Origin: Xanthobacteraceae bacterium
Lineage (GTDB): Bacteria > Pseudomonadota > Alphaproteobacteria > Rhizobiales > Xanthobacteraceae
DNA: 64,000 nt
Assembly: GCA_019745775.1 (NCBI GenBank)
Contig: JAIESR010000011.1
Span: 1-64,000, forward strand
Direction of reading: 5' to 3'
The translations under genes were made by a program, and so were the position numbers. Shown here piece by piece: positions 47,270 to 55,094 of the stretch. The notes below the pieces were generated by a model. The model saw only the letters and a program-made list of their open reading frames with translations. It searched no databases and was not told the origin of the DNA. How positions within the stretch are numbered: the first letter of the stretch is position 1; every line of letters begins with the position of its first letter.

Positions 47270-48958
47270 TCAAACCCTCTTCGTATCGAACACCGGCCGC
47301 TGGCCGGTGCCGTATCGCTTCAGCGCGCCCTCCTCGCCGACCGCGTTCGGGCGCTGGAAGATCCAGTTCTGCCAGGCGGTGAGGCGCGCGAAGATTTTCG
47401 ATTCCATTGTCTCAGGTCCGCCGAAGCGCAAATTGGCTTCGAGGCCGGTGAGCCCATCGGGCGAGAAACTCGCGCGCTCCTCCAGAAACACGCGCACCTC
47501 GTCCTCCCAGTCGATGTCGTCGCGGGCAAACGTAACAAGCCCCATCGCCTCCGCGGTCTCGGCGTCGAGTGGGCGGCCGGCCTCGGCGCGGGCGACCTCG
47601 ACCAGCGCCGGGTTGGCGAGGAAGCGGCTCGCGAGCCGCGTCAGCCCGTTCGACATCGGATAGGCGCCAAAATTCAATTCCGACAGTGCCATCATCGCCG
47701 GCGGCTTGTTGTCTCCCTCACGCTGGCCGATCAGCATGTACGAACGATCCGTCGCGAACACCAATTCAGCGAGCGTGCCTGCGAAACACGAACCGGGCTC
47801 GACCAGCGCTACCAGCGAGCGCGAGGTGAGATCGACGCGCTTGAGCACGCGCTTCCAGTAATGCGTGATCTCGCTTGCCAGCCAGTGGCCCTTGTTGACC
47901 TCGAGGAAAGCGTCGTAGGCGAGCACCTGTTCGATGTCGCCCGCCGACTTGAACACGAGCGCCGCGACGTCGAACTCGTTGAGGCGGATATCGAGGATCG
48001 CGTCGTCGAGCTCGCGGGCGAGCCGCAGCGGCCAGAAACCGGCGCCGAGCGCGGCCATCTCGTCGGCGGCCTCGGGCGGCGCCGCTTCCGGGCCGCGGAC
48101 CGTGATCGTCGCCAGCCGCCCGACGCGGTCGAGTGCCACCGACAGCGTTGAATACTCCACCGTATCGCCCGAGCGCGCGCGCTTCAGCGGCGCGAGTGAA
48201 ATACCGCTGGCGCCGTTGCCGCGCTGCGACTTGCCGGCGATATCCTTGGCGCGCTGCTTCACCGCGTCGTCGAATTTCGAGCCCGGCACCACCTCGTCGA
48301 CCAGCCGCCATTCGACCGCGCGCTTGCCTTTGACGCCCTCCTCGGTGGTGCAGAAGAAATCGGCGTGATCGCGCCGGACCTTGCGTTTGTCGGTGATACG
48401 CGTGAGCCCGCCGGTGCCGGGCAGCACCGCGAGCAGCGGCAATTCCGGCAGCGATACCGCCGAGGAGCCGTCGTCGATCAGCATGATGTGGTCGGCGGCG
48501 AGCGCAAGCTCGTAGCCGCCGCCGGCCGCGGTGCCGTTGATCACGCAGATGGTCTTGAGTCCGGACGCCTCGCTCGCATCCTCGATGCCGTTGCGCGTCT
48601 CGTTGGTGAACTTGCAGAAGTTGACCTTGTGGGCGTGGGTGGCGCCCGCAAGCATGCGGATGTTGGCGCCGGCGCAGAACACCTTGGGCTTGGCGGAGCG
48701 CAGCAGCACCACCTTGACCTGCGGATGCTCGAAGCGCAGCCGCTCGACAGCATCGGCCAATTCGATGTCGACGCCGAGGTCGTAGGAATTGAGCTTGAGC
48801 TCATAGCCTTCGTAGAGCCCGCCTTTCTCGTCGACGTCCATGGTCAGCGTCGCGACATCGCCGTCGACGGCAAGCTTCCAGTGGCGGTAGCGCGACGGGT
48901 CGGTCTGGAAATCGATCCGGGTCTTGCCGTTGGCGAGCTTTCGTTCGGTATCAGCCAT
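47270..48958 (-). CDS. boxC: 2,3-epoxybenzoyl-CoA dihydrolase BoxC
   Basis: 562 residues, two crotonase-like halves. The N-terminal half has the CoA/oxyanion signatures AGANIRMLAG and NGTAAGGGYELAL, with LPELPLLAVLPGTGGL after it; the C-terminal half (about 300-540) is a diverged second domain. The enzyme adds two waters to the epoxide, opening the ring and releasing formate to give 3,4-dehydroadipyl-CoA semialdehyde. It overlaps the alpha/beta hydrolase gene by eight bases. Part of the BoxR-controlled minus-strand operon. Confidence 0.97.
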   Translation of the reverse strand: MADTERKLANGKTRIDFQTDPSRYRHWKLAVDGDVATLTMDVDEKGGLYEGYELKLNSYDLGVDIELADAVERLRFEHPQVKVVLLRSAKPKVFCAGANIRMLAGATHAHKVNFCKFTNETRNGIEDASEASGLKTICVINGTAAGGGYELALAADHIMLIDDGSSAVSLPELPLLAVLPGTGGLTRITDKRKVRRDHADFFCTTEEGVKGKRAVEWRLVDEVVPGSKFDDAVKQRAKDIAGKSQRGNGASGISLAPLKRARSGDTVEYSTLSVALDRVGRLATITVRGPEAAPPEAADEMAALGAGFWPLRLARELDDAILDIRLNEFDVAALVFKSAGDIEQVLAYDAFLEVNKGHWLASEITHYWKRVLKRVDLTSRSLVALVEPGSCFAGTLAELVFATDRSYMLIGQREGDNKPPAMMALSELNFGAYPMSNGLTRLASRFLANPALVEVARAEAGRPLDAETAEAMGLVTFARDDIDWEDEVRVFLEERASFSPDGLTGLEANLRFGGPETMESKIFARLTAWQNWIFQRPNAVGEEGALKRYGTGQRPVFDTKRV

Positions 48959-49781
48959 GCAAAGGACTCACAGCATGCATCGCTCCTTCCGCGTGATCGC
49001 GGAGAAGCCGATCGGCGAATTCGGATGTGGTCTTGAGCAGCACCTCGGGCGCCTCGCGGTGCGGCGCGTGGCGCACGCCCGGCAACAGCGCCACCTCGAC
49101 CGGGCAGTAGCATTCGCGCTCCGCCGCCTCGATCTGCCTGACCGTGCCGTACTGGTCGTCGGCACCCTGCACGATCAGGATCGGCACGCGGATATAGGCG
49201 AGCTCGGTGGTGATATCCCACTTGCGAAAATCCGGGTCGAGCCAGGCGTCGTTCCAGCCGCGGAAGGCGTTGTCGACGTCGCCGTGCCAGCGCGCGAGCT
49301 TGGCGCGCAGGTCCGTCGTCGCGTAGATCTCCTTCGCCCGCGCGATCTCGGCGATGCCCATGTCCTCCGTAAAGAAATGAGGAGCCACAAGAATAAGCCC
49401 GCGAACGCGATGGTCCTGCACCGACCCCGCGTAGATCGCGGCGATCGAAGCGCCGTCGCTGTGGCCGAGCAGAAGCCCGCGCCGGAAGCCGATCGCGTCG
49501 AGCAGCCGCGGCAGTACCTTCCTGGCTTCCTCATGCATGAAGGTGAGCGGACGTGGCAGCGTCACCGGCGACGACTGGCCATAGCCGGCGCGCGAATAAA
49601 TGAACACGCCGGCGCCGGTCGCAGCCGCGAGCTTGTCCGGGAAGTCGCCCCACAGCCCGACGCAGCCGAGCCCTTCGTGCAGCATCACGATGGTCGGCGC
49701 CGCGTCCGGGCGCGGACCGATCATGCGGTATTCGAGCCGCATCGCGCCGAGGTCGAGGAAACCCTGGTCGGTGAGCGTCAT
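48951..49781 (-). CDS. Alpha/beta hydrolase in the box operon
   Basis: 276 residues from ATG 49781 (AGGTGA upstream; GTG 49784 also possible). The triad is visible: Ser108 in GHSDGAS, Asp in GADDQYGT, His in RHAPHREAP; oxyanion region HEGLGCVGLW. It lies four bases after boxR and overlaps boxC, so it is made with them. Possible role: hydrolysing a dead-end CoA thioester or a lactone formed from the epoxide; not shown. Its conservation with boxR and boxC across genomes would be informative. Confidence 0.9.
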   Translation of the reverse strand: MTLTDQGFLDLGAMRLEYRMIGPRPDAAPTIVMLHEGLGCVGLWGDFPDKLAAATGAGVFIYSRAGYGQSSPVTLPRPLTFMHEEARKVLPRLLDAIGFRRGLLLGHSDGASIAAIYAGSVQDHRVRGLILVAPHFFTEDMGIAEIARAKEIYATTDLRAKLARWHGDVDNAFRGWNDAWLDPDFRKWDITTELAYIRVPILIVQGADDQYGTVRQIEAAERECYCPVEVALLPGVRHAPHREAPEVLLKTTSEFADRLLRDHAEGAMHAVSPLHG

Positions 49782-49785
49782 CACA

Positions 49786-50706
49786 TCACCTGACGTTGCC
49801 GGTATAACGCTGCGCGATCGCGATCAGTTTCGCGAAACTCGTCTGCTCGTCGTCGCCGGAGGTATCGAGCTCGGCCTCGGCGCGGGCGTAGTCGGCGCTG
49901 CGCGCGTCGAGGATGGCCACCAGGTCCGACATCGCCTCGCGGTTCTGCGCCATCGGGCGGAAGTCGCCCTGCGCCATCACGCGGCGCATGTGCTCCTCCG
50001 GCCGCGCCTTGATCCAGACCGTGTGCGTGCGCCGCAGGAGTAGGCCATAGGTCTCCGGGCTCGACACGATGCCGCCGGCGGTCGCGATCACCGCCGCGTC
50101 GTGCTCGGCGATCACGCGTTCCAGGCAGCCGCGCTCGTAACGGCGGAAGGTCGCGACGCCCGCGATCTCCACGAGGTCGGAGATGCGCGTGCCGTATTCC
50201 TGCTCGATCAGGCGATCGAGCTCGATGAACGGAACGCCGAGCCGCTCGGCGAGCTTGCGCCCGAGCGTCGACTTGCCGGCGCCGCGCAGGCCGACCAGCG
50301 CAATGCGCCGCGCGCGGTCGGCGACGAGATCGGCCTTGCTGCGGCCCTCGATCATGTCGGCGATCGCGGCCAGCTCCGATGGCGGCACGCCCGCGATCAG
50401 GTCGAGGATGCGGTCGAAGGCGCCGCCACGTCCACCGGCCCCTGGCAGAAGTTCCGCCACCGGCACGTCGAGCGCGTCGGCGATGCCCTTGAGGATCGTC
50501 ACCGACGGGTTGCCCTGCCCGCTCTCGATCTGGGCGAGGTAGCGCTCCGAGGCGCCCGACTGCTCCGCCAGCGCGCGCCGGGTGATGCCGCGCTTGGCGC
50601 GGGCCGAGCGCACCAGGGCGCCGACCGCGGCGGCAAAGGCGTCACCGGCGGCCGGTGCCGCCTCCAACCTTTCACGCGTCTTTGGCTTGTTCTTCGGGCC
50701 TGCCAT
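49786..50706 (-). CDS. boxR: Benzoyl-CoA-responsive repressor BoxR/BzdR type
   Basis: 306 residues: XRE helix-turn-helix at about 30-87 (RRALAEQSGASERYLAQIES), linker, then a shikimate-kinase-like domain with Walker A GLRGAGKST (139-147). This fusion is specific to BzdR/BoxR, which repress benzoate genes until benzoyl-CoA binds the kinase-like domain. First gene of the operon with the hydrolase and boxC. The start lies seven bases from the edge of a 32-bp palindrome that covers a TATAAT box, so self-repression is likely and the leader must be very short. Confidence 0.96.
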   Translation of the reverse strand: MAGPKNKPKTRERLEAAPAAGDAFAAAVGALVRSARAKRGITRRALAEQSGASERYLAQIESGQGNPSVTILKGIADALDVPVAELLPGAGGRGGAFDRILDLIAGVPPSELAAIADMIEGRSKADLVADRARRIALVGLRGAGKSTLGRKLAERLGVPFIELDRLIEQEYGTRISDLVEIAGVATFRRYERGCLERVIAEHDAAVIATAGGIVSSPETYGLLLRRTHTVWIKARPEEHMRRVMAQGDFRPMAQNREAMSDLVAILDARSADYARAEAELDTSGDDEQTSFAKLIAIAQRYTGNVR

Positions 50707-50712
50707 CGAATA

Positions 50713-50744
50713 CCTGCATTATAGTACATGTACGATAATGCAGG
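50713..50744 (-). promoter_or_regulatory. boxR promoter and nested palindromic operator
   Basis: Outer arms CCTGCATTAT and ATAATGCAGG (ten bp, perfect) enclose a second perfect palindrome GTACATGTAC, with single bases between; 30 of 32 positions are symmetric. On the minus strand it contains a consensus -10 box TATAAT (50723 to 50718), with TGACCT about 18 bases upstream as a possible -35. Transcription would begin about five bases before the boxR ATG. TGCA at each end recalls BzdR/BoxR sites. Confidence 0.78.
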
Positions 50745-50802
50745 TCATGGCCTCCCGCAAGCTTGGGCCCTGAACCCGTCGCCCGCGTTTATTGGTCCCC
50801 CG

Positions 50803-51888
50803 TCATCGGAACATCGCATCAAATATCTTTGCTGAGCTTTCGTTGAACTGATTGAGCCGATCCGGCCCTACAAACTGCTCCGGCACGCCGGCCCGCGCCG
50901 GGATGACAGGGGCCAGCATGTCCTTCGCCGGCACATCCGGGCGAACCGGAAAGTACTCCGCGCTGGCGAGGATCGACTGTCCCTCCTGGGACAGGATGAA
51001 GTCAGCCAGCAGCAGCGCGGCATTGGGATGGCGCACCCCGCGCGGAATCAGCACTGTGCCGGCGGTGCTCGCCACCGGGTCCATCAGCTGGGAATTTACG
51101 GGGGCGCCCTTGGCGCGGCTGATCAGCGGATGGTGCGCGAAGATGTTCAGCGCGATCGGGAACTCGCCCGCGATGACGCGATCGACCAGGGTACGCGCGC
51201 TGCCCGATCCGAAATTGATCATCTTCTGCGCAGCCAGCTTGCGGAAATACTCGTTCGCCTTCTCCTCGCCTCGCGCCAGCCGGATGTTGGTCAGGAATAG
51301 CGGCGTGCCGCTGGTGCTGCCGATGCGCCAGGTCAGCTTGCCGCGCCAGCGCGGATCGAGCAGATCGTCGTAACTCTTCGGGACCTGGTCGGGCGGCACC
51401 AGCCGGGTGTTGTAGGCAATGCTAAAATAGCTGATCCGCGTGCTCGCCCAATGGCCGCGGGGATCACGGTAGCGTTCGGGTAGCGCGGCGACCATCGGCG
51501 TGAAGTACGGCACCGTCAGGTTGGCTTCGACCGCGGCCTCGCCCACGCCGGTGCCTTCGATGACGTCGGCGACGATGTTCTTGGCGCGCGTTTCGGCCAC
51601 GAGCTTGGCGATGATGTCCTCGGTGTCGCCGCGCCAGAACGTCATCTTGATGAAGGGGTACTTCCTCATGAACGCCTGGGAGAGTGGGCGCGTCGCCTGG
51701 TTGACGATCATCGAGGAATAAAGGACCACTTGGCCTTCTCTGCGCGCTCCCTCGAGGATCGCCTGATCCCGGTTGGCGGCGCGGCTGGTCAGGATGTCTT
51801 GCGCGCCGGCAGTGCTCGGCTGCGCGCCAATCAGCGCCGCCATGGAGAGCAGGATGGCGCCGCCGGCGATTGCCTTGCGCGAAACCAT
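50803..51888 (-). CDS. Extracellular solute-binding protein (iron/spermidine type)
   Basis: 361 residues from ATG 51888 (AGGAGA upstream; another ATG at 51900 is equally in frame). Signal MVSRKAIAGGAILLSMAALI ends near AGAQ. Bacterial extracellular binding fold of the Fbp/PotD-like group (GQVVLYSSMIVNQATRPLSQ, SYDDLLDPRWRGKLTW). No permease or ATPase genes are adjacent. It lies upstream of boxR on the same strand but is separated by the operator region. Confidence 0.9.
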   Translation of the reverse strand: MVSRKAIAGGAILLSMAALIGAQPSTAGAQDILTSRAANRDQAILEGARREGQVVLYSSMIVNQATRPLSQAFMRKYPFIKMTFWRGDTEDIIAKLVAETRAKNIVADVIEGTGVGEAAVEANLTVPYFTPMVAALPERYRDPRGHWASTRISYFSIAYNTRLVPPDQVPKSYDDLLDPRWRGKLTWRIGSTSGTPLFLTNIRLARGEEKANEYFRKLAAQKMINFGSGSARTLVDRVIAGEFPIALNIFAHHPLISRAKGAPVNSQLMDPVASTAGTVLIPRGVRHPNAALLLADFILSQEGQSILASAEYFPVRPDVPAKDMLAPVIPARAGVPEQFVGPDRLNQFNESSAKIFDAMFR

Positions 51889-51965
51889 GGATCTCCTCAT
51901 CGAAGCCGTCCTTGTTCGGCCGCGGTCGGGCGCGGCGCGCCATGATCGACCGGTGCGTCGCGTGC

Positions 51966-52889
51966 CTACGCCGGCGCGCGTTCTTCCAGACTCAGGCGGC
52001 GCGCGTGCACGATCGGATAACGCGCGCTTCCGAATCCCACCGCAAGGTGTCGCGCCGGCTCAACGCCGGTGTTGACGTGCTGATGGACCATCTGCTCGCC
52101 GAGCGCAAAGCAGGTCCCGGGTCTCCAGTCGACGCGCCGCACATCGACGCCGTCCTCGTACGACAGGAGCGTATGCCCGGCGCCGGCCACGCAGAGGAGG
52201 TGCATGCCCGCGTGGTGGTGTGACGCCGGCTCGCGGCTGCCGGCCGCCAGCGCCCAGAGATGGGCGCCCATCGAACTCTCTCCCAGCGGGAGCTCAAGGC
52301 GGGATGCGCCGGGCTTCAACGCAACCGAGCCGAGATCGGACACAAAACCGGCCTCCGGCGGGCTGTCACGCCCGTCGGAGCGGGCGGCCGTCCCCTGGCG
52401 TTCCGGAAAGGCGAACGGGTTGTCGAAGAAGAACGCCTCGTCGTGGTAGATGTTCATGAGGATGCGCAGATCGTTGATGCAGGCGAGGCGCGCGGGCGCG
52501 CGTCCGGAGCCGTTGACGATCCGGTAGCGCGCATTGAGCGGCGGCGCGACCAGGCTGCGCGGTCCAAAGTCGAAGGCCTGCCGGCGGCCGTCCGCCAGCT
52601 CAACCGTCATGCTGCCGGTGCCGGACAGCACGTAGAATATTTCGTCGTAGAGATGCCGCTGCGGCGCCGACGCGCCGCCCGGTGGCAGGTCGAGCAGAAA
52701 CACCGTCATCCAGTCGCCGCGGCCGGGGTGATGCACGAACGCGCCCTTGCAGGCGTCGCCCAGCCGCGGCCACGGGGCGGTTTCCGCCGTGCCGAGATCG
52801 AGCGCAAAGTCCTCGTGAACCGGAAGACCTTCACGCTTGGTCCAATCGAGATACGGATCGAGCAGGAACTTCGCCTCGGGCGCCGTCAT
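51966..52889 (-). CDS. Bicupin protein 1
   Basis: 307 residues with two cupin domains. Cupin 1 (about 60-130): RHLYDEIFYVLSGTGSMTVE; cupin 2 (about 205-285): HHHAGMHLLCVAGAGHTLLS and MVHQHVNTG, with several His able to bind a metal. It is a paralogue of the 52886 product in domain order and motifs; the two overlap by four bases. Bicupins of this size include gentisate dioxygenases and other ring-cleaving enzymes. The context fits, but the activity is unproven. Confidence 0.85.
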   Translation of the reverse strand: MTAPEAKFLLDPYLDWTKREGLPVHEDFALDLGTAETAPWPRLGDACKGAFVHHPGRGDWMTVFLLDLPPGGASAPQRHLYDEIFYVLSGTGSMTVELADGRRQAFDFGPRSLVAPPLNARYRIVNGSGRAPARLACINDLRILMNIYHDEAFFFDNPFAFPERQGTAARSDGRDSPPEAGFVSDLGSVALKPGASRLELPLGESSMGAHLWALAAGSREPASHHHAGMHLLCVAGAGHTLLSYEDGVDVRRVDWRPGTCFALGEQMVHQHVNTGVEPARHLAVGFGSARYPIVHARRLSLEERAPA

Positions 52890-53974
52890 CGCTCGCCCCG
52901 GCGGATGCGCTCTTCGTCGAAATACTTGCCCATGCGCGAGGCGACGCCGGTGGCGGCGAGCTCGCGCAGCCAGATCTCATGGATGCGCGGGTCCTGGTCC
53001 TCGTAGTTGATCTGCGCGCCACCCTCCTGAATCGAGGCGTCGGGCGCCTGCTTGAGCTTCAGCTTGTGGCCAAGCACCGGATAGCGATGGCTCCCCATGG
53101 AGATCGCAAGGTAGCGCGCCGGCTCCGGCCCGGTGTTGAAGTGCTGATGAAGCATGCCTTCCGGCGGAGCGAACACGAAGCCGTGCTGCCATTCATGCCG
53201 CTCGAATTCGGCGTCGCCCTCGTACCACATCAGCGTGTAGCCCGAGCCGGTGACGGCAAACACATGCGCGCCAGGGCCGTGGCTGTGACCTTTCTTGTAG
53301 GAGCCGACCGGCATCTCCGAGGTGTGCGAATGCATGGAGCTGTCGGCCAGGATGATCTTGATATTGCGGCTGCCGGCGCCGCGCGCTTCCCATTCCGGCA
53401 GCGTGAGCGACGCGAGATCGGGCACGAAATTCGTTTCCCACATGTGCTTGCCGGGCTTGATCGGGAGGAAATCTCCGTCACCTGCAAAGTAGCCCTGACG
53501 TCCCATGCGCTGCGGAAACGGGAATGGGTTGTCGAACAGAAAGTCCTCGCTGCGGAAGACATTGAGCAGGAACGGCAGGTCGTTGGCCGAAACAAGCCGC
53601 AGCGGCTCGGTGCCCGAGACGTTGAACAAGCGATACGGCGTGTTGAGCGGCGGCGCGAACAGCGCGCGTGGTCCCCATTCAAAACTGTGGGTTCGGCCTG
53701 CGCCGGCGTCGATGACCGTGCTGCCGTGTCCCGAAAGCACGTAGAACACGTCGTCGTAGAGATGGCGGGCCCAATCCGTCGCGCTTGCCGGCGGCAGTTC
53801 GATCACCTGAAGTCCGACGAAATCACCGCGGCCGCGCAGCCGTATGAACGCCGCCCGCGCGCCGGCGCCCAGCCGCGGCCACGGCGCGGTCTCGACCGTG
53901 TTGAGGTCGACGGCAACGGCCTCCACGATCGGAATGCCCTGGCGCGCCATCCAGTCGCGATAGGTATCGGCCAA
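52886..53974 (-). CDS. Bicupin protein 2
   Basis: 362 residues. Cupin 1: ARHLYDDVFYVLSGHGSTVI; cupin 2: KKGHSHGPGAHVFAVTGSGY, followed by MLHQHFNTGPEPARYLAISM. It has an extra C-terminal segment of about 55 residues (YEDQDPRIHEIWLRELAATG). The second cupin keeps a His-x-His and a later His that could bind metal. Translated together with bicupin 1 through an ATGA overlap; possibly a hetero-oligomer. The start of this gene is 36 bases after the aldo/keto reductase stop. Confidence 0.86.
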   Translation of the reverse strand: MADTYRDWMARQGIPIVEAVAVDLNTVETAPWPRLGAGARAAFIRLRGRGDFVGLQVIELPPASATDWARHLYDDVFYVLSGHGSTVIDAGAGRTHSFEWGPRALFAPPLNTPYRLFNVSGTEPLRLVSANDLPFLLNVFRSEDFLFDNPFPFPQRMGRQGYFAGDGDFLPIKPGKHMWETNFVPDLASLTLPEWEARGAGSRNIKIILADSSMHSHTSEMPVGSYKKGHSHGPGAHVFAVTGSGYTLMWYEGDAEFERHEWQHGFVFAPPEGMLHQHFNTGPEPARYLAISMGSHRYPVLGHKLKLKQAPDASIQEGGAQINYEDQDPRIHEIWLRELAATGVASRMGKYFDEERIRRGER

Positions 53975-54010
53975 AGCTTACCTCTGATCTACTCGCTCGT
54001 GAGGAGGAGG

Positions 54011-55000
54011 CTAGGATACCCTAAAATCCGTCGCCCACAGCCGTTCGAGCTTCTCGACCGCCTCCTTCGGCAGCGGACCCGCCTCCACCGCCTTCACGGC
54101 CTCTTCGAGGTCGCGCACGTCGCCGACGCCGATGATGCGGCTGGTGATGTCGTGGTTGCCGAGCACGAAGCGCAGCGCGACCTGCGCCGGCGAGCCGTAT
54201 TGCGTGCCGAGCGCGGCGCGCACGGCGGCGGCGCAGCGTACCTCGTTGTCGACGTCGGTGCCCGCGGTGAGCACGGCCAGCCGCTCCGGCTTCGCCGGCT
54301 TGGCGAGCGGGCCGCCGGCGAAAATCCGGATGTTGAGCACGCCCATGTTCTGGCGGAAGCACGCCGACAGGATCCCGGAGAAATCCTGCGCCCGCCAGTT
54401 CTTGTGCGCGCGCGACCAGCCCGCGCTCGGGTTGATCGCATTATAGTAGACCTGCGCGACGTCGAAGCGCGCGCTCTCGATCACTTCGAGGATCGCCGAG
54501 GTCTCGCCGGTCGCGGTCATGCCCGAGGCATAGAACAGCCCCTGCTCCTTCAGCCGGTCGAAGGTGTCGGCGACGCCGTCGGGGCCGAGCACCTGCTCCG
54601 GCGAGAGGACCGGCCGGTCGCCCACCGCTTCGCCGAGCTGGTTGTGCAGCTGGAACAGCGCGACGCGCTCGAGGTCCAGCCGCTTCAGGCTCTCGGTGAG
54701 GCTGCGCTCGATCGCGCCGGGGATGTCGTGCATCTCGTCGCGCTCGATCCGTACCTTGGTCGAGACATAGGGCTGGGGCGCGATCGAGTTGATGTGGCGG
54801 CCGATGGTCGCCTCCGACGCGCCGTTACCGTAGAGTGCAGCGGTATCGATCCAGTTGATGCCGACCGCAAGCGCGCGGTTGAGCGCGCGCACCGCGCCGG
54901 TTTCATCGCCTTTGATCAGAATGCCGCCGGTGACGCCGGCACCGAACGCGATCTCGGAGACCAGGAATCCGGTGCGGCCGAGTAGGTTCTTCCGCATCAT
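54011..55000 (-). CDS. Aldo/keto reductase
   Basis: 329 residues, TIM-barrel NADPH-dependent oxidoreductase. Catalytic tetrad: Asp and Tyr in NWIDTAALYGNG, Lys in YVSTKVRIE, His in FQLHNQLG. The C-terminal cofactor region ends IIGVGDVRDLEEAVKAVE. ATG at 55000 is followed by another ATG; no strong ribosome site. It lies 94 bases after the benzoate-CoA ligase and upstream of the bicupins, so it is probably part of one catabolic transcript. Substrate unknown. Confidence 0.9.
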   Translation of the reverse strand: MMRKNLLGRTGFLVSEIAFGAGVTGGILIKGDETGAVRALNRALAVGINWIDTAALYGNGASEATIGRHINSIAPQPYVSTKVRIERDEMHDIPGAIERSLTESLKRLDLERVALFQLHNQLGEAVGDRPVLSPEQVLGPDGVADTFDRLKEQGLFYASGMTATGETSAILEVIESARFDVAQVYYNAINPSAGWSRAHKNWRAQDFSGILSACFRQNMGVLNIRIFAGGPLAKPAKPERLAVLTAGTDVDNEVRCAAAVRAALGTQYGSPAQVALRFVLGNHDITSRIIGVGDVRDLEEAVKAVEAGPLPKEAVEKLERLWATDFRVS

Positions 55001-55094
55001 GGGGTACTAAGCCCTCACGCCACTCCGGGTCAGGGCCTGTCTGCCTCGCCCGCACTCGGTTATGGCCTATTCATTCAACTTATGCAGGCCGAAA

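Noticed and set aside
46443-48151. Two long plus-strand frames over boxB and boxC
   Set aside because: Antisense shadows of two well-supported genes.
52682-54985. Plus-strand open frame of 767 codons
   Set aside because: Antisense to the two bicupins and the aldo/keto reductase, all of which have clear motifs; composition is typical of GC-rich shadow frames.
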